Positions 1 to 8,534 of a stretch of 64,000 nucleotides of DNA are shown in pieces. Under the pieces are notes generated by a model, which was not told the origin of the DNA, did not search any database, and saw only the letters and a list, made by a program, of their open reading frames with translations. The DNA is from UBA6522 sp965205045 (GTDB taxonomy: Bacteria > Pseudomonadota > Gammaproteobacteria > Steroidobacterales > Rariloculaceae): the NCBI GenBank assembly GCA_965205045.1, contig OZ242031.1, forward strand, positions 1,984,001 through 2,048,000, read 5' to 3'. The stretch's first letter is position 1. Each line of letters opens with the position of its first letter. The position numbers and the translations under genes were made by a program.

Positions 1-2
1 TG

Positions 3-1352
3 CCCGGTTACCCTCTTGCACTGATCAGCACCGATGTGTTTCAGGAGGGCGAAGATCTGCACACTTTCTGCGACAGTGTGGTGCATTATGGACTGGCCAG
101 TACACCCATTGGCATAGAGCAGAAAAACGGTCGGGTTGACCGTGTCAATTCGCTAGCGCAGCGAAGGCTGTCCCTCTTGGGCGACAATTGTCAAATAACC
201 GACCGCGATCTGATTCAGGTGAGCTTTCCCTTTGTGCGAGAGAGCATCGAACTGCTGCAAGTGCGCGCGCTCTGCCGCAATCTCAACGATTTTATCCTCT
301 CGCTCGACAGGATTGACAATAGACAGACGACAGGCTTCGGCAAGATATCGCTGAACGAGGCACTTGTTGATAGTTCCCGGATTTCGAAGCAGATTCGCAA
401 ACGGCTTGAATCGCGATATGAGGCCGTGGTTGACAAGTGCAATCCCTCGCTGAACCGCAAGCGGTACATCAAGCAGAAAGAGGAGCATATGCAGCGCGTG
501 AAGAATCACTTGAGCAGTCTGGTCGAGGAGTGTTTCGACGCGCGTCACGCATTCAAAGCCCAAGACGATGCGGAGACCCTTAAGTGGACAGTCGCAGAAC
601 CCCGTTCGATGCGGATTGCCCTACGTTCAGCCCGGGCAGGCAAAGATTTGCTGCTTGCCGTCCAGATGGGCGGCAAACCGTTAAGCATTGACGAAATAAA
701 GGATCACAAATCCCTTGGGCAACGGATGGAAAGCGAGTCTTGGCATACTTTTCACAGAACATACGCTGTATGTACGGCAGCCCAGCAATACGAACTCCAC
801 CATGACAGCGAATTGCTCGTCGGAGACGAACACCTTACGTCGGGAATCGAAGTACGGAAGTTCTTTGAGCGATTTGCTCATACACACGATCCCACGCAAC
901 GCAAAAAGCCAGAATCACCGCAGACGCGGAGGTACTGGTGCAAGTCCGTAAAGAAAGTAACTAGACACCAGGGTAACCTGAGCATGGAGGTGGCCGGAGT
1001 CGAACGTGACGACTGCCTGGAATTGGATTTTTCGTTTGGCGAAGGGCCATTGTCGCGCAAGCAGCGTGTCCAGATCTTTGAAGCCGACGACCGGTGCATT
1101 TTTCTATCCAAGGCCGCTTCAAGCGAGGTTGCCCGGTGCCTGTCAGTGGAGCAATTAGTTAAGTTCACCTGGGAACGCAACCGGCACCTCGATATAGTGG
1201 AGTTCATGCTGGACGACGAGTTCTGCTTGGTCGGCAGGGCAATTCATCCTTTAGAAGGCATGGATTTTCAGGAGTTCTGGTATTGTGCCCGCACGTTGGC
1301 AGTATCTACCGATCGCCTCGAATTTCTCATTCGAGAGAAGGACACTCACTGA
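3..1352 (+). CDS. SNF2-like superfamily 2 helicase, C-terminal part (5' end outside window)
   Basis: The frame is open from the window edge, so the true start lies upstream. The first ~50 residues match the end of a helicase C-terminal domain. There is a motif V-like stretch (STDVFQEGEDLHTF) followed by HYGLASTPIGIEQ and the motif VI-like QKNGRVDRV, where QRxGRxDR is canonical. The remaining ~390 residues are charged and helical-looking, and I do not recognise a domain in them. SNF2-like proteins with long C-terminal extensions are common in bacterial defence and DNA-remodelling loci, but the N-terminal half needed to decide is missing. The next genes are on the other strand, so this is probably the end of an operon. 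The helicase call is firm; a defence role is only a guess. Confidence 0.8.
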   Translation, partial: PGYPLALISTDVFQEGEDLHTFCDSVVHYGLASTPIGIEQKNGRVDRVNSLAQRRLSLLGDNCQITDRDLIQVSFPFVRESIELLQVRALCRNLNDFILSLDRIDNRQTTGFGKISLNEALVDSSRISKQIRKRLESRYEAVVDKCNPSLNRKRYIKQKEEHMQRVKNHLSSLVEECFDARHAFKAQDDAETLKWTVAEPRSMRIALRSARAGKDLLLAVQMGGKPLSIDEIKDHKSLGQRMESESWHTFHRTYAVCTAAQQYELHHDSELLVGDEHLTSGIEVRKFFERFAHTHDPTQRKKPESPQTRRYWCKSVKKVTRHQGNLSMEVAGVERDDCLELDFSFGEGPLSRKQRVQIFEADDRCIFLSKAASSEVARCLSVEQLVKFTWERNRHLDIVEFMLDDEFCLVGRAIHPLEGMDFQEFWYCARTLAVSTDRLEFLIREKDTH

Positions 1353-1379
1353 AGCCAAGCACGTCAAAGAGAGCGTGAG

Positions 1380-1419
1380 GCTGGACACAATAATGGTTTC
1401 GATAACAATTGTGTCCAGC
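1380..1419. terminator. 12-bp inverted repeat between convergent genes
   Basis: GCTGGACACAAT (1380-1391) is perfectly repeated in reverse complement (1408-1419) around a 16-nt loop. It lies between the helicase stop and the 3' end of the HigA-like gene, which converge here, so a bidirectional terminator is the simplest reading. No clear U-run follows on either strand, so a protein-binding palindrome or an insertion-sequence end scar is also possible. Confidence 0.4.
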
Positions 1420-1440
1420 GGTCTGGCGGTTTAGTGGCTG

Positions 1441-1749
1441 TTAAGTGGCGAGCGTGATCTGCCGTATTTTCCGTAGTTGTCTCGCCTCGGAACGTTTTGC
1501 GTGGTAGAGATCCCAACGAAGTTGCAGGTTCATCCATAGTGAGGGCGAGGTCCCCAAGTACTTGCCGAGACGCAGGGCGGTGCTGGGCGTCACCCCCCGT
1601 CGTTTGTGGACGAGTTCATTGACCCTCTGGTAAGGCACATGGATACCATCGGCCAATTCCCTCTGTGTAAGTGCCATGGGTTCAAGAAACTCCCGGAGCA
1701 GCATCTCGCCGGGGTGTGTAGGTTCTCTATTTGTGGGTACGCGAACCAT
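1441..1749 (-). CDS. higA: HigA-family XRE antitoxin (orphan)
   Basis: The 102-residue product starts with the classic HigA opening (PTHPGEMLLREFLEP). It continues with a helix-turn-helix (LTQRELADGIHVPYQRVNELVHKRRGVTPSTALRLGKYLGTSP cut across both helices) and ends with the family's LRWDLYHAKR-type tail. HigA represses its own promoter and neutralises a RelE-like mRNA-cleaving HigB toxin. The ATG at 1749 is chosen because homology begins there; a longer frame runs into the upstream gene. higB normally lies just upstream, but that place is taken by an unrelated secreted-protein gene ending at 1763. This is therefore a solitary antitoxin or the survivor of a pair. Confidence 0.85.
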   Translation of the reverse strand: MVRVPTNREPTHPGEMLLREFLEPMALTQRELADGIHVPYQRVNELVHKRRGVTPSTALRLGKYLGTSPSLWMNLQLRWDLYHAKRSEARQLRKIRQITLAT

Positions 1750-1762
1750 TTCCGTCAGGCGC

Positions 1763-2752
1763 TCAGAGCCAGGGCGTGCACTGGTAGGACTTGACTTCCT
1801 CGCCCGGAACCCAGGACCAGTAACCGTCCAGCGTGATGGTCTCCGTGAAGGTTGCCGGATCGGTGACCGTAATCTCGTAGTCAAGGCGGTCTGTGGCCGG
1901 ACTCAGCGAAAAGCGCTCGACGATGTCCACCGCCATGCTCTGGGGCGTCCCGACATCGTCGAAAAACGGCCAGTCGATCTTGGAGGTCTCCACGATGAGC
2001 GTGTTGTCCTCCCACCGGCCGACCGAATAGCCGTGACGGGTAAACACTTGGCTTTCGGGATCGTCGTAGTCCGACATGTGGATCGTGCGTACCACCGACC
2101 ACTCTTCCACCCGCAGTTCGATATCGTCGCCGTCTGCAACGAACTCGATGGGGTAGGGGTTGTCCATGATGCCGGGCATGCCCTGCTGTATGCACTTCAG
2201 GGCGGTGTCGTCGGTGACCGGGTCGTATCGTTCCCGGGCTGCCTGGGCCGCCGGCGTGTAGGGAAGTTCGAAACCGGTGGGCGAGTCGTTGACGTGGTCG
2301 CCAAAGGCCCTCCCGCGGGTCCAGACGCGGAAGATCCCTTCGGGCTCCGGCCCCGCCGGCGGCTGAAGCAGGTCGGGACGCACGCCCACGCCGCGCAAGG
2401 CAATGCTCCCACCGTCCGCGCGGCGCACGGATGACGCATACAATGCCATCTGGCCGCGACTGGAGGGACGTCCGACCACGGTGACGTCGGTTCCCACCGC
2501 GAGCACATCCCGGGAGATTCCGTTTCTTGCCATGCTGTTGGCGGGGCCCGATTCGATCGTCCAGGTTTCCACTTCGTTGTCGTCGTTGATCGATTCCACC
2601 GAGAAACTGATGTGTGGATTCACCCAATTGACTTCGGTGATGGTCCCGGCGACCTCGCTTGTGGCATCCGGTTCGTAGAATGCGGCTACCGAGTGATGAG
2701 CGTTCGCCGCCAGGGGCATTGCCAGGAAGAAAAACGCGCTGATGCGGATCAT
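1763..2752 (-). CDS. secreted DUF6152-type protein fused to a second domain
   Basis: The 329-residue product begins with a signal peptide (MIRISAFFFLAMPLAANA). A DUF6152 domain follows directly: HHSVAAFYEP, then GTITEVNWVNPHISF, the typical HHS and NPH signatures. The C-terminal ~170 residues (GYSVGRWEDNTLIVETSKI, conserved Cys near the C-terminus) resemble the separate protein encoded at 33643-34332, which lies directly upstream of a stand-alone DUF6152 gene. Here the two are one polypeptide, which suggests they act together in the periplasm. Function is unknown in both. The gene ends 14 nt before the higA start and has its own leader, with no visible operon partner upstream. Confidence 0.75.
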   Translation of the reverse strand: MIRISAFFFLAMPLAANAHHSVAAFYEPDATSEVAGTITEVNWVNPHISFSVESINDDNEVETWTIESGPANSMARNGISRDVLAVGTDVTVVGRPSSRGQMALYASSVRRADGGSIALRGVGVRPDLLQPPAGPEPEGIFRVWTRGRAFGDHVNDSPTGFELPYTPAAQAARERYDPVTDDTALKCIQQGMPGIMDNPYPIEFVADGDDIELRVEEWSVVRTIHMSDYDDPESQVFTRHGYSVGRWEDNTLIVETSKIDWPFFDDVGTPQSMAVDIVERFSLSPATDRLDYEITVTDPATFTETITLDGYWSWVPGEEVKSYQCTPWL

Positions 2753-2842
2753 GGGAATTTCTCGCTAATGGTGTTCTGAGACCTCACTAAGTGTAATACA
2801 ACCCAAATTGCGCAGGCTTCGGAAGCTGGTGAAGTGGTCGGA

Positions 2843-3907
2843 TCAACCGTTAACCGCACCTTCCAGCGTTTTCCACTGGGTTGTTACGCTCTCTGCCAGG
2901 CTAAGCTGGCCGGTGGCCCGGAGTTGATTGTGTTCCGAGGCCGACCGGAAGCGGCTCGAATCCCACCCGAAATAGGACTCGATCAGCGCGTCGGCCGCAA
3001 ACCGGGCGGACAGTTCCAGCGCAATGGTCAGCGCAGCCGCCGGCAGCGCCGCCCACTCCTCATCGATCAACAGGTCCCGGGCCTCGCGCGAGTAGCCGCT
3101 GAGCGCGGCCTCGAATATGGGTACGGAGAATTCCGTTTCCCGGCAGTCCTCGCCCAGCGGGTTGCACCACGAGCGGAAGGCATCGCCCAGTTCGAGGATC
3201 ACCGGCATGGACGCCACGGTATCCAGGTCGACCAGGGCGATGGCCTCGTCGGACTCGGGATCGAAAATGAAATTGGAAATCTTGGGGTCGCCGTGCACGA
3301 CCCGCTCGTTGCTCAACGGTAGTTTCGGAAGCCGACCGGCCAGTTCCAGAATCCGTTCGGCGATCGGCGCAACACGGCCGTATTGCGGATGGTCTCCGTG
3401 GGAGGCGAGCGCCCGTTGCAGTGTTTCCAGGTGCGCGGCGGTGTCGTGCACCCCCAGGCGCGGATTGGAGAAGGTGTGGTCGAGATCGCTCACGGCGGTG
3501 TGAAATCGTCCCAGCAGTGCGCCGGCCCGAAAGGCCTGGCGGGTGTTGTCAAGCTCGTCCCTGGTGACTCCGGGGATGTACGTCAACGCGCGCCAGACCT
3601 CCTCCCCCCGAATCAACGCCGGTTCGCCGGCGCGGGTCGGCACGATCAGGGGCGTGCACATGCCCTTGTTCCGCAGATGCCGGGTCACCGCGTAAATGTC
3701 GTAGTTTATGCTCGCGGGGAAGATGGGGTTGACGTGCTGCAGCACGTAACGTTCCCCATTCGGCATGTCGATGCGCCAACTCCTGTTGATCAGCCCGGAC
3801 TCGAACAGTGTCGGTTTCCCGCCTCCGAATCCGAAGGCCTGCAAGACCGTGGAACTGACCCGCGGCTCGCGTGCATTGCGTTTTGTGACGTTTCCGGGGA
3901 CCATCAA
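2843..3907 (-). CDS. APH/ChoK-family phosphotransferase (N-acetylhexosamine kinase-like)
   Basis: The 354-residue cytosolic protein has the aminoglycoside-phosphotransferase fold. An N-terminal FESGLINRSWRI nucleotide-loop region precedes the catalytic VHGDPKISNFIF (HGDxxxxN Brenner motif) and the Mg-binding LVDLDTV. The order and spacing, especially LQHVNPIFP near residue 55, resemble N-acetylhexosamine 1-kinase/NahK-like and mucin-desulfatase-associated kinases rather than antibiotic-resistance enzymes. It should phosphorylate a small molecule, possibly an amino sugar. It is divergent from the cobU remnant that starts 68 bp away. No sugar-metabolism neighbours are present in the window, so the substrate stays open. 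Confidence 0.75.
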   Translation of the reverse strand: MMVPGNVTKRNAREPRVSSTVLQAFGFGGGKPTLFESGLINRSWRIDMPNGERYVLQHVNPIFPASINYDIYAVTRHLRNKGMCTPLIVPTRAGEPALIRGEEVWRALTYIPGVTRDELDNTRQAFRAGALLGRFHTAVSDLDHTFSNPRLGVHDTAAHLETLQRALASHGDHPQYGRVAPIAERILELAGRLPKLPLSNERVVHGDPKISNFIFDPESDEAIALVDLDTVASMPVILELGDAFRSWCNPLGEDCRETEFSVPIFEAALSGYSREARDLLIDEEWAALPAAALTIALELSARFAADALIESYFGWDSSRFRSASEHNQLRATGQLSLAESVTTQWKTLEGAVNG

Positions 3908-3975
3908 GTCGTTGGGCTCGGCACTTCCGAATTTCAGGGCTGAAGCTTAGTGCAACCAACGAAGGGCGGCGAGGG

Positions 3976-4194
3976 ATGGAGACGATACTCATTGTTGGCG
4001 GCGCGCGGTCGGGCAAGAGCCAACGAGCGATCGAACTGGCCCGGGATACGGTGCCCGACCGGATTTTCGTCGCTACCGCGGAGGCATCGGACCCGGAAAT
4101 GGCCGATCGCGCCACACTGCGGGATGCCGAATGCGCCGGAGTAGCCAATCCGGGTAGCCGAACAGCACCTCCACCAGCCAGGCCGCGAGCATGA
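3976..4194 (+). pseudogene. cobU: cobU/cobP 5' stub (adenosylcobinamide kinase)
   Basis: The first ~46 residues match the N-terminus of the bifunctional adenosylcobinamide kinase/guanylyltransferase: ILIVGGARSGKSQRAIELA (P-loop), then RIFVATAEASDPEMADR. Homology stops at about 4113. The intact enzyme is ~170-180 residues and needs a second half with the GTP-binding and guanylyl-accepting His, all absent. After 4113 the sequence is the antisense of a cbiB N-terminus, so the remaining ~26 codons are read-through. A good ribosome binding site (GGCGAGGG) precedes the ATG, so a short peptide could still be made, but it cannot be a working CobU. Confidence 0.85.
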
Positions 4195-4222
4195 GCATGG
4201 CGCCGCCGAAAAGTCCCGTCAT
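4073..4222 (-). pseudogene. cbiB: cbiB/cobD 5' stub (adenosylcobinamide-phosphate synthase)
   Basis: The ATG at 4222 overlaps the cobQ stop (ATGA), the usual translational coupling of cobQ and cbiB. The first ~37 residues are a good CbiB start: MLAAWLVEVLFGYPDWLL followed by RRIRHPAVW. Homology then ends at about 4112, exactly where the opposing cobU stub ends, and a stop follows at 4073. The intact membrane protein is ~300-320 residues. Loss of CbiB should block attachment of aminopropanol-phosphate to cobyric acid, so the remaining pathway would depend on another copy elsewhere or on salvage of complete corrinoids. Confidence 0.85.
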
Positions 4223-5709
4223 GAGGCACCCGCCTGCAGGGTGGCCGGACGCGCAGCGCATGCCAACAACGCGTCCACATCGACGGCCTGCTCGACGCCG
4301 TCAGCCCACGCGTCCAGCGCTGCTTCGACGGAGGCGCCGTAGTCCAGGCCCGAATCCCCTTTCGCGCCCGAGCGCTTCAGCCAGGCGCGTCGAAACTCAT
4401 CTTCGGCGAAGACCCCGTGAACATAGCTGCCCTCGACCCGGCCATCGGCGGAGCGTGCCCCGTCCGCCCGGCCTTCAAGGTCGAACATGGGCCGGCCGCA
4501 ATCCTTGCCGGTGGTCCGGCCGACATGGATTTCGTAACCGGTGACGGGCCGCCCGGTGCTCACGCAGCGCCCCTCGACAGGACGTACGGCCTTGGCTCCC
4601 GACATCTCCGTGCGGACGTCGAGCAGGCCGAGCCCGGATGCGCGGCCCGCCCTTCCGTCGAGGCCGTCCGCGTCCTCGATCGCGGTGCCGAGCATCTGGA
4701 AGCCCCCGCACAGCCCCAACACCCTTCCTCCCGCCCGCGCGTGGGCGAGGATGTCATGGTCCCAGCCCTGGGCGCGGAGGAATTCCAGGTCTCCCAGCGT
4801 GGACTTGGTGCCGAACAGGATGACGACGTCGGCGTCCCGGGGCAGGGGCCTTCCGGGCGGGATCCAGCGAAAGTCGACCCCGGGTTCCAGCCGCAGCGGA
4901 TCGGCATCGTCGAAGTTGGCCAGCCGGGACAGCATGGGTGCGACGATCCGCAGTTCGTCTCCCGCATGATGCCGTCCGCCGTCCAGCACCACGGCATCCT
5001 CCGCGGGCAGGTCCGCCGCGCAGGCCAGCCACGGGATAACGCCGAAGCAGGGCCACCCGGTGTGCGCCTCGATGGCGCTCACCCCGTCGTCGAACAACGC
5101 GGGATCGCCGCGGAACTTGTTGATCACGAAGCCCCGGATCAACGCCGAGTCTTTCGGCGACAGCACAGCCTTTGTACCGGCCAGACTGGCGATCACGCCG
5201 CCCTTGTCGATATCGCCGACCAGGCAGACGGGAACCCCGACCCGCCGGGCGAAACCCATGTTGGCGATGTCGCCGGCCCGCAGGTTGACTTCCGCGGGGC
5301 TGCCGGCGCCTTCCACGACGATCAGTTCGTATGCGTCCACGAGCCGCCGGAAGCTTCCCAGCACCGCGTCCATGCGGGCTTCGCGCCGTGCCATGTAGTC
5401 GGCCGCTTCCATGCTGTCGACCGCCTTGCCCCGCACCACCACCTGCGCCCGGCGGTCGGTTTCCGGCTTGAGCAGCACCGGGTTGAAGTCCGCTTCGGGC
5501 TCCAGGCCGGCCGCCTGAGCCTGCAGCGCCTGGGCCCGGCCGATCTCGCCGCCGGCGCAGGCCGCCGCGTTGTTGGACATGTTCTGGGGCTTGAACGGAG
5601 CGACCCCGATGCCCCGCCGGCGCGCGATGCGGCACAGCGCGGCGACGACGAGGGACTTGCCCACATTGGAGCCGGTGCCCTGCACCATCAGTGCCCTAGC
5701 GCGAATCAT
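4219..5709 (-). CDS. cobQ: cobyric acid synthase
   Basis: The enzyme amidates the corrin-ring side chains b, d, e and g of adenosylcobyrinate a,c-diamide using glutamine and ATP. The 496-residue product has the N-terminal ATPase loop (MVQGTGSNVGKSLVVAALCR, residues ~8-27) and the class I glutaminase nucleophile Cys334 in GLCGGFQMLG. GYEIHVG follows, and the catalytic His431 sits in GSYVHGVF. The start at 5709 (MIRARALMVQG) fits the family; a 33-nt longer frame lacks support. It follows btuD by ~40 nt and overlaps the cbiB stub by 4 nt, so it is part of the riboswitch-controlled operon. All catalytic motifs are intact, so it may still work while its downstream partners are broken. Confidence 0.95.
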   Translation of the reverse strand: MIRARALMVQGTGSNVGKSLVVAALCRIARRRGIGVAPFKPQNMSNNAAACAGGEIGRAQALQAQAAGLEPEADFNPVLLKPETDRRAQVVVRGKAVDSMEAADYMARREARMDAVLGSFRRLVDAYELIVVEGAGSPAEVNLRAGDIANMGFARRVGVPVCLVGDIDKGGVIASLAGTKAVLSPKDSALIRGFVINKFRGDPALFDDGVSAIEAHTGWPCFGVIPWLACAADLPAEDAVVLDGGRHHAGDELRIVAPMLSRLANFDDADPLRLEPGVDFRWIPPGRPLPRDADVVILFGTKSTLGDLEFLRAQGWDHDILAHARAGGRVLGLCGGFQMLGTAIEDADGLDGRAGRASGLGLLDVRTEMSGAKAVRPVEGRCVSTGRPVTGYEIHVGRTTGKDCGRPMFDLEGRADGARSADGRVEGSYVHGVFAEDEFRRAWLKRSGAKGDSGLDYGASVEAALDAWADGVEQAVDVDALLACAARPATLQAGAS

Positions 5710-5748
5710 GCACCTGGATCTGCCGCAGGGGCCAACGCGCAACCCGGT

Positions 5749-6549
5749 TCACAGCGGCCCCTCGATCTCCACGCGTTGGCCTTCAACGCGGCCGCGTACA
5801 CCGTAGATCTCCCCCAGCCGGGCCGCGCTCAACGTCCCGGCCGGCGTTCCGTCGGCGACAATGCGCCCGTCCTTCATCCAGATGAACCGATCCGCATAGC
5901 GTCTGGCGAGCACCACGTCATGGAGCACCACCAGGGCGCCGCCGCCCTTGTTTACGAAGTCCCTGATCAGGTCCATGACCGTGAACTGGTGGTAAGGGTC
6001 CAGTTCCGCGACGGGTTCGTCGGCGATCAGCAGCGGCGCTTCGGCGGCGAACGCGCGGGCGCAATGCACCCGGGCCAGTTCTCCGCCGGACAGCGTCGCG
6101 GTGGAGCGTTCGGCCAGCCGCTCCAGGTCGCAGGCGGCCAGCGCGCGCTCCACGGCCCGGCGGTCGGCGCCGCGCAGCCGGCCCAGCGCGGCGCCATGGG
6201 CGAAGCGCCCCAACGCGACCACATCGCGAACCGGGCCCGGCCAGGCCAGGGGACGATTCTGGGGCAGATAGGCCAGTTGCCGCGCCCGGTGGCGCGGCGG
6301 CATCCGGGCGATGTCTACGCCGTCGATTCCGGCCCAGCCCGAGGCGCGCGGCGTCAGGCCGATGGCGCCCCGCAGCAGACTGGTCTTGCCCGCGCCGTTG
6401 GGGCCGAGCAGGGCGGTGAGTTCGCCGGGCTGCAGGTGAAACGTGGCGTTCCGTACCAACGTGGCCTCGCCTGCGGTGACGGTCAGGTCCCGCGCATGCA
6501 GGCCCCGGGCGGGTCCCTGCCGATCCATCCGTGCGACCGCCTCAGTCAT
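5749..6549 (-). CDS. btuD: cobalamin/corrinoid ABC transporter ATP-binding protein
   Basis: The 266-residue ATPase has Walker A (GPNGAGKTSLLRG), a Q-loop region (YLPQNRPLAWPGPV), the signature LSGGELARVHCARAFA and Walker B with the following Glu replaced by (LLIADEPVAELDP), all in FecE/BtuD order. It should power corrinoid uptake with BtuC and BtuF at the inner membrane. Its ATG overlaps the btuC stop by 8 nt (6542-6549), so the two are translationally coupled. FecE-type ATPases also serve haem and siderophores; the cobalamin riboswitch and cobQ next door decide the assignment. Confidence 0.93.
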   Translation of the reverse strand: MTEAVARMDRQGPARGLHARDLTVTAGEATLVRNATFHLQPGELTALLGPNGAGKTSLLRGAIGLTPRASGWAGIDGVDIARMPPRHRARQLAYLPQNRPLAWPGPVRDVVALGRFAHGAALGRLRGADRRAVERALAACDLERLAERSTATLSGGELARVHCARAFAAEAPLLIADEPVAELDPYHQFTVMDLIRDFVNKGGGALVVLHDVVLARRYADRFIWMKDGRIVADGTPAGTLSAARLGEIYGVRGRVEGQRVEIEGPL

Positions 6550-7525
6550 GGACGCTGCGCCGTTGCATGGCGATCCAGACGAAGGCGGGCGCCCCGATCA
6601 ACGCCGCGACCACGCCCAGCTTGAGTTCGGTGACCGTGGGCATCAGCCGCACGCCGATGTCCGCCAATACCAGGATCAGCCCGGCCAGCAGGGCGGACGG
6701 CAGCAGGGAGCGGGCCGGATCGTGGTTCACCATGGGCCGGACGATGTGGGGCGCGACGATCCCGACGAATCCGATGACGCCCGCCAGGGCGACGGCCCCG
6801 CCGGTGGCCAGGCCCGCCCCCAGCACGATCGACAGCCGCTGCCGGCGCAGGTTCAGGCCGACGCCGCTGGCCGCCTCTTCTCCCAGGGTCAGCGCCGAGA
6901 GGCCGCGCCGGGTGGCGAACAGCACGCCCAGGCCGATCGCGAGGAACGGTGCGGCGAAGGCCAGGTCCAGGAAGCTGCGGTTCGCCACGGAACCGAGCAT
7001 CCAGTTGATCATTTCGGCCAGGGAGAACGGGTTCGGCGCCAGGTTCATCATCAGGTTCATGGCCGCGCCGGCGAAGCTGGACAGGCCCACGCCGATGAGG
7101 ATGAGCGTGACCACCGAAGCGGTGCGCAGCGCGGCGAAGGCGATCAGCGCGGTACCCGCAATGGCGCCGACGATCGCCGCCGCCGGCATCACCCATGCGC
7201 TCAGCGCGGCCAGGCCGTAGTAGAGCGCCCCCGTGGCCCCCAGGGAGGCCATGGCCGAGACGCCCAGCACCCCGGGATCGGCAAGCGGATTGCGGAGCAG
7301 TCCCTGCAGCGCGGCGCCGCTCGCGCCCAGCGCGGCGCCGACGGCAAACGCGGTGATCGCCCGCGGCAGGCGGATGTGCACGACCACCAGTTGATCGCCG
7401 GGGTCGCCGCGCCCCAGCAATGCCCCCAGCACCCGTTCGATCTCCATCGGCGTCGATCCGAGCAGGCAAGCGGCGAACAGCGCCGCCAGGCAGGCCAGTA
7501 CCAGTGCCGCGAAGTCCGCTCGCAT
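6542..7525 (-). CDS. btuC: cobalamin/corrinoid ABC transporter permease (FecCD family)
   Basis: The 327-residue polytopic membrane protein has about ten hydrophobic segments. Family hallmarks are LPRAITAFAVGAALGASGAALQ cut into the usual LPR-G-A-LGxSGAxLQ pattern, NPLADPGVLGVS, and the cytoplasmic coupling region GFVGIVAPHIVRPMV. BtuC homodimers form the translocation path with two BtuD subunits. The start lies 3 nt after the btuF stop, consistent with one operon. I see no truncation or frameshift. Confidence 0.93.
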   Translation of the reverse strand: MRADFAALVLACLAALFAACLLGSTPMEIERVLGALLGRGDPGDQLVVVHIRLPRAITAFAVGAALGASGAALQGLLRNPLADPGVLGVSAMASLGATGALYYGLAALSAWVMPAAAIVGAIAGTALIAFAALRTASVVTLILIGVGLSSFAGAAMNLMMNLAPNPFSLAEMINWMLGSVANRSFLDLAFAAPFLAIGLGVLFATRRGLSALTLGEEAASGVGLNLRRQRLSIVLGAGLATGGAVALAGVIGFVGIVAPHIVRPMVNHDPARSLLPSALLAGLILVLADIGVRLMPTVTELKLGVVAALIGAPAFVWIAMQRRSVHD

Positions 7526-7528
7526 CGC

Positions 7529-8398
7529 TCAGGGCGCGGGACCGCGGGCCAGCGCTTCCACCGCATCCACCAGGAACCAGGCGCCGCAGGCGGTCGAGGC
7601 CCCGTCGATGGTCACCACGGCGCCGCCGTCCAGTTGGGCCCGGGCCACGGGATGCCGTATCGCGCTCCAGCCGTGGGTGTGCCTGGTCAGCGTGCCGAAG
7701 AACCCGGCGGCGATCAGGTCCGGTTGTTCGTAGGCGAGCCGCTCCAGCGGAATGGGCGCCCATCCCGGCCGGGTCTGGAAGTTTTCCAGGCCCGCTACGG
7801 CAATCAGCTCGTGCACCAGCGACCCCGGACCCGACGTCACGCCGGCCGGGGTCAAATAAAGCGCGCTGGCTGGCTGATCGGGGCGGCGCAGGGACGCCAG
7901 ACGCTCTTGCATTTCGGCGACCGCGGCCAGGCCTTGCTGCCCGGATCCCAGTACCCGGGCCGTGTCCTCGACCATGCGCATGACGGCTTCGATGCTCTCT
8001 GGCCAGCCGATGTTGTGCACGGGCACGCCGGCTCGTTCGAACATGGCCGGCGCCTGCGGTCCGCCGCCGTAGGAGCGCACCACCAGATCCGGCTTGAGGA
8101 CGATCACGTCTTCGGCCACCGGACGGACGCCGGGCAGTCCGGCGGCGTAATCGCGCATGTAGGAAAAATCCCGCCCCGCGTCGGGCGATACGGCCAGGAT
8201 GCGCGCCGGCTCGACGAATTTCAGCACGTACTGATCGGCGCAGTAGTCCAGGCTGACGATGCGCTGCGGCCGCCGGTCGGCGATCCCCGAATCGGGCGTG
8301 TCCGGCCCGCATGCGCCCAGCGCTGCGCCGAGCGCAACGATGATCGGTGCGGCCACGGGTGCGCGATTGCCGGTTGGATGAAGCACCGATCGCGCCAC
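7529..8398 (-). CDS. btuF: periplasmic cobalamin-binding lipoprotein-type BtuF
   Basis: The 289-residue product has a hydrophobic leader ending in a lipobox-like LGAC (Cys30), so it is probably a membrane-anchored solute-binding protein. The mature part shows helical-backbone class III binding-protein features: PQRIVSLDYCADQYVLKF at the start, PDLVVRSYGG, and GWPESIEAVMRMVEDTARVLG. It should deliver corrinoids to BtuCD. It is the first gene after the cobalamin riboswitch, whose aptamer ends ~140 nt upstream, so it and the genes after it are probably shut off by adenosylcobalamin. No btuB outer-membrane receptor is in the window. Confidence 0.9.
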   Translation of the reverse strand: MARSVLHPTGNRAPVAAPIIVALGAALGACGPDTPDSGIADRRPQRIVSLDYCADQYVLKFVEPARILAVSPDAGRDFSYMRDYAAGLPGVRPVAEDVIVLKPDLVVRSYGGGPQAPAMFERAGVPVHNIGWPESIEAVMRMVEDTARVLGSGQQGLAAVAEMQERLASLRRPDQPASALYLTPAGVTSGPGSLVHELIAVAGLENFQTRPGWAPIPLERLAYEQPDLIAAGFFGTLTRHTHGWSAIRHPVARAQLDGGAVVTIDGASTACGAWFLVDAVEALARGPAP

Positions 8399-8534
8399 TG
8401 ATCTCCTCCCGCGCCCCTTCCGGGGCGCACTGTAATGACACCTCCGAACCCGCCGGCCACGACGGGCGCGGTTCCTGGTCCTATGTCGTTACAGGGAGAA
8501 GGAGCGCCTGCGCGCTCTTTCCCGTTCGGGGGCA

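Noticed and set aside
4417..6624. Very long plus-strand open frame (735 codons) across the cobQ-btuD region.
   Set aside because: It is antisense to cobQ and btuD, whose motifs are complete; high GC suppresses stops on the other strand. The same holds for the frames at 6443-8401 and 46705-48624.
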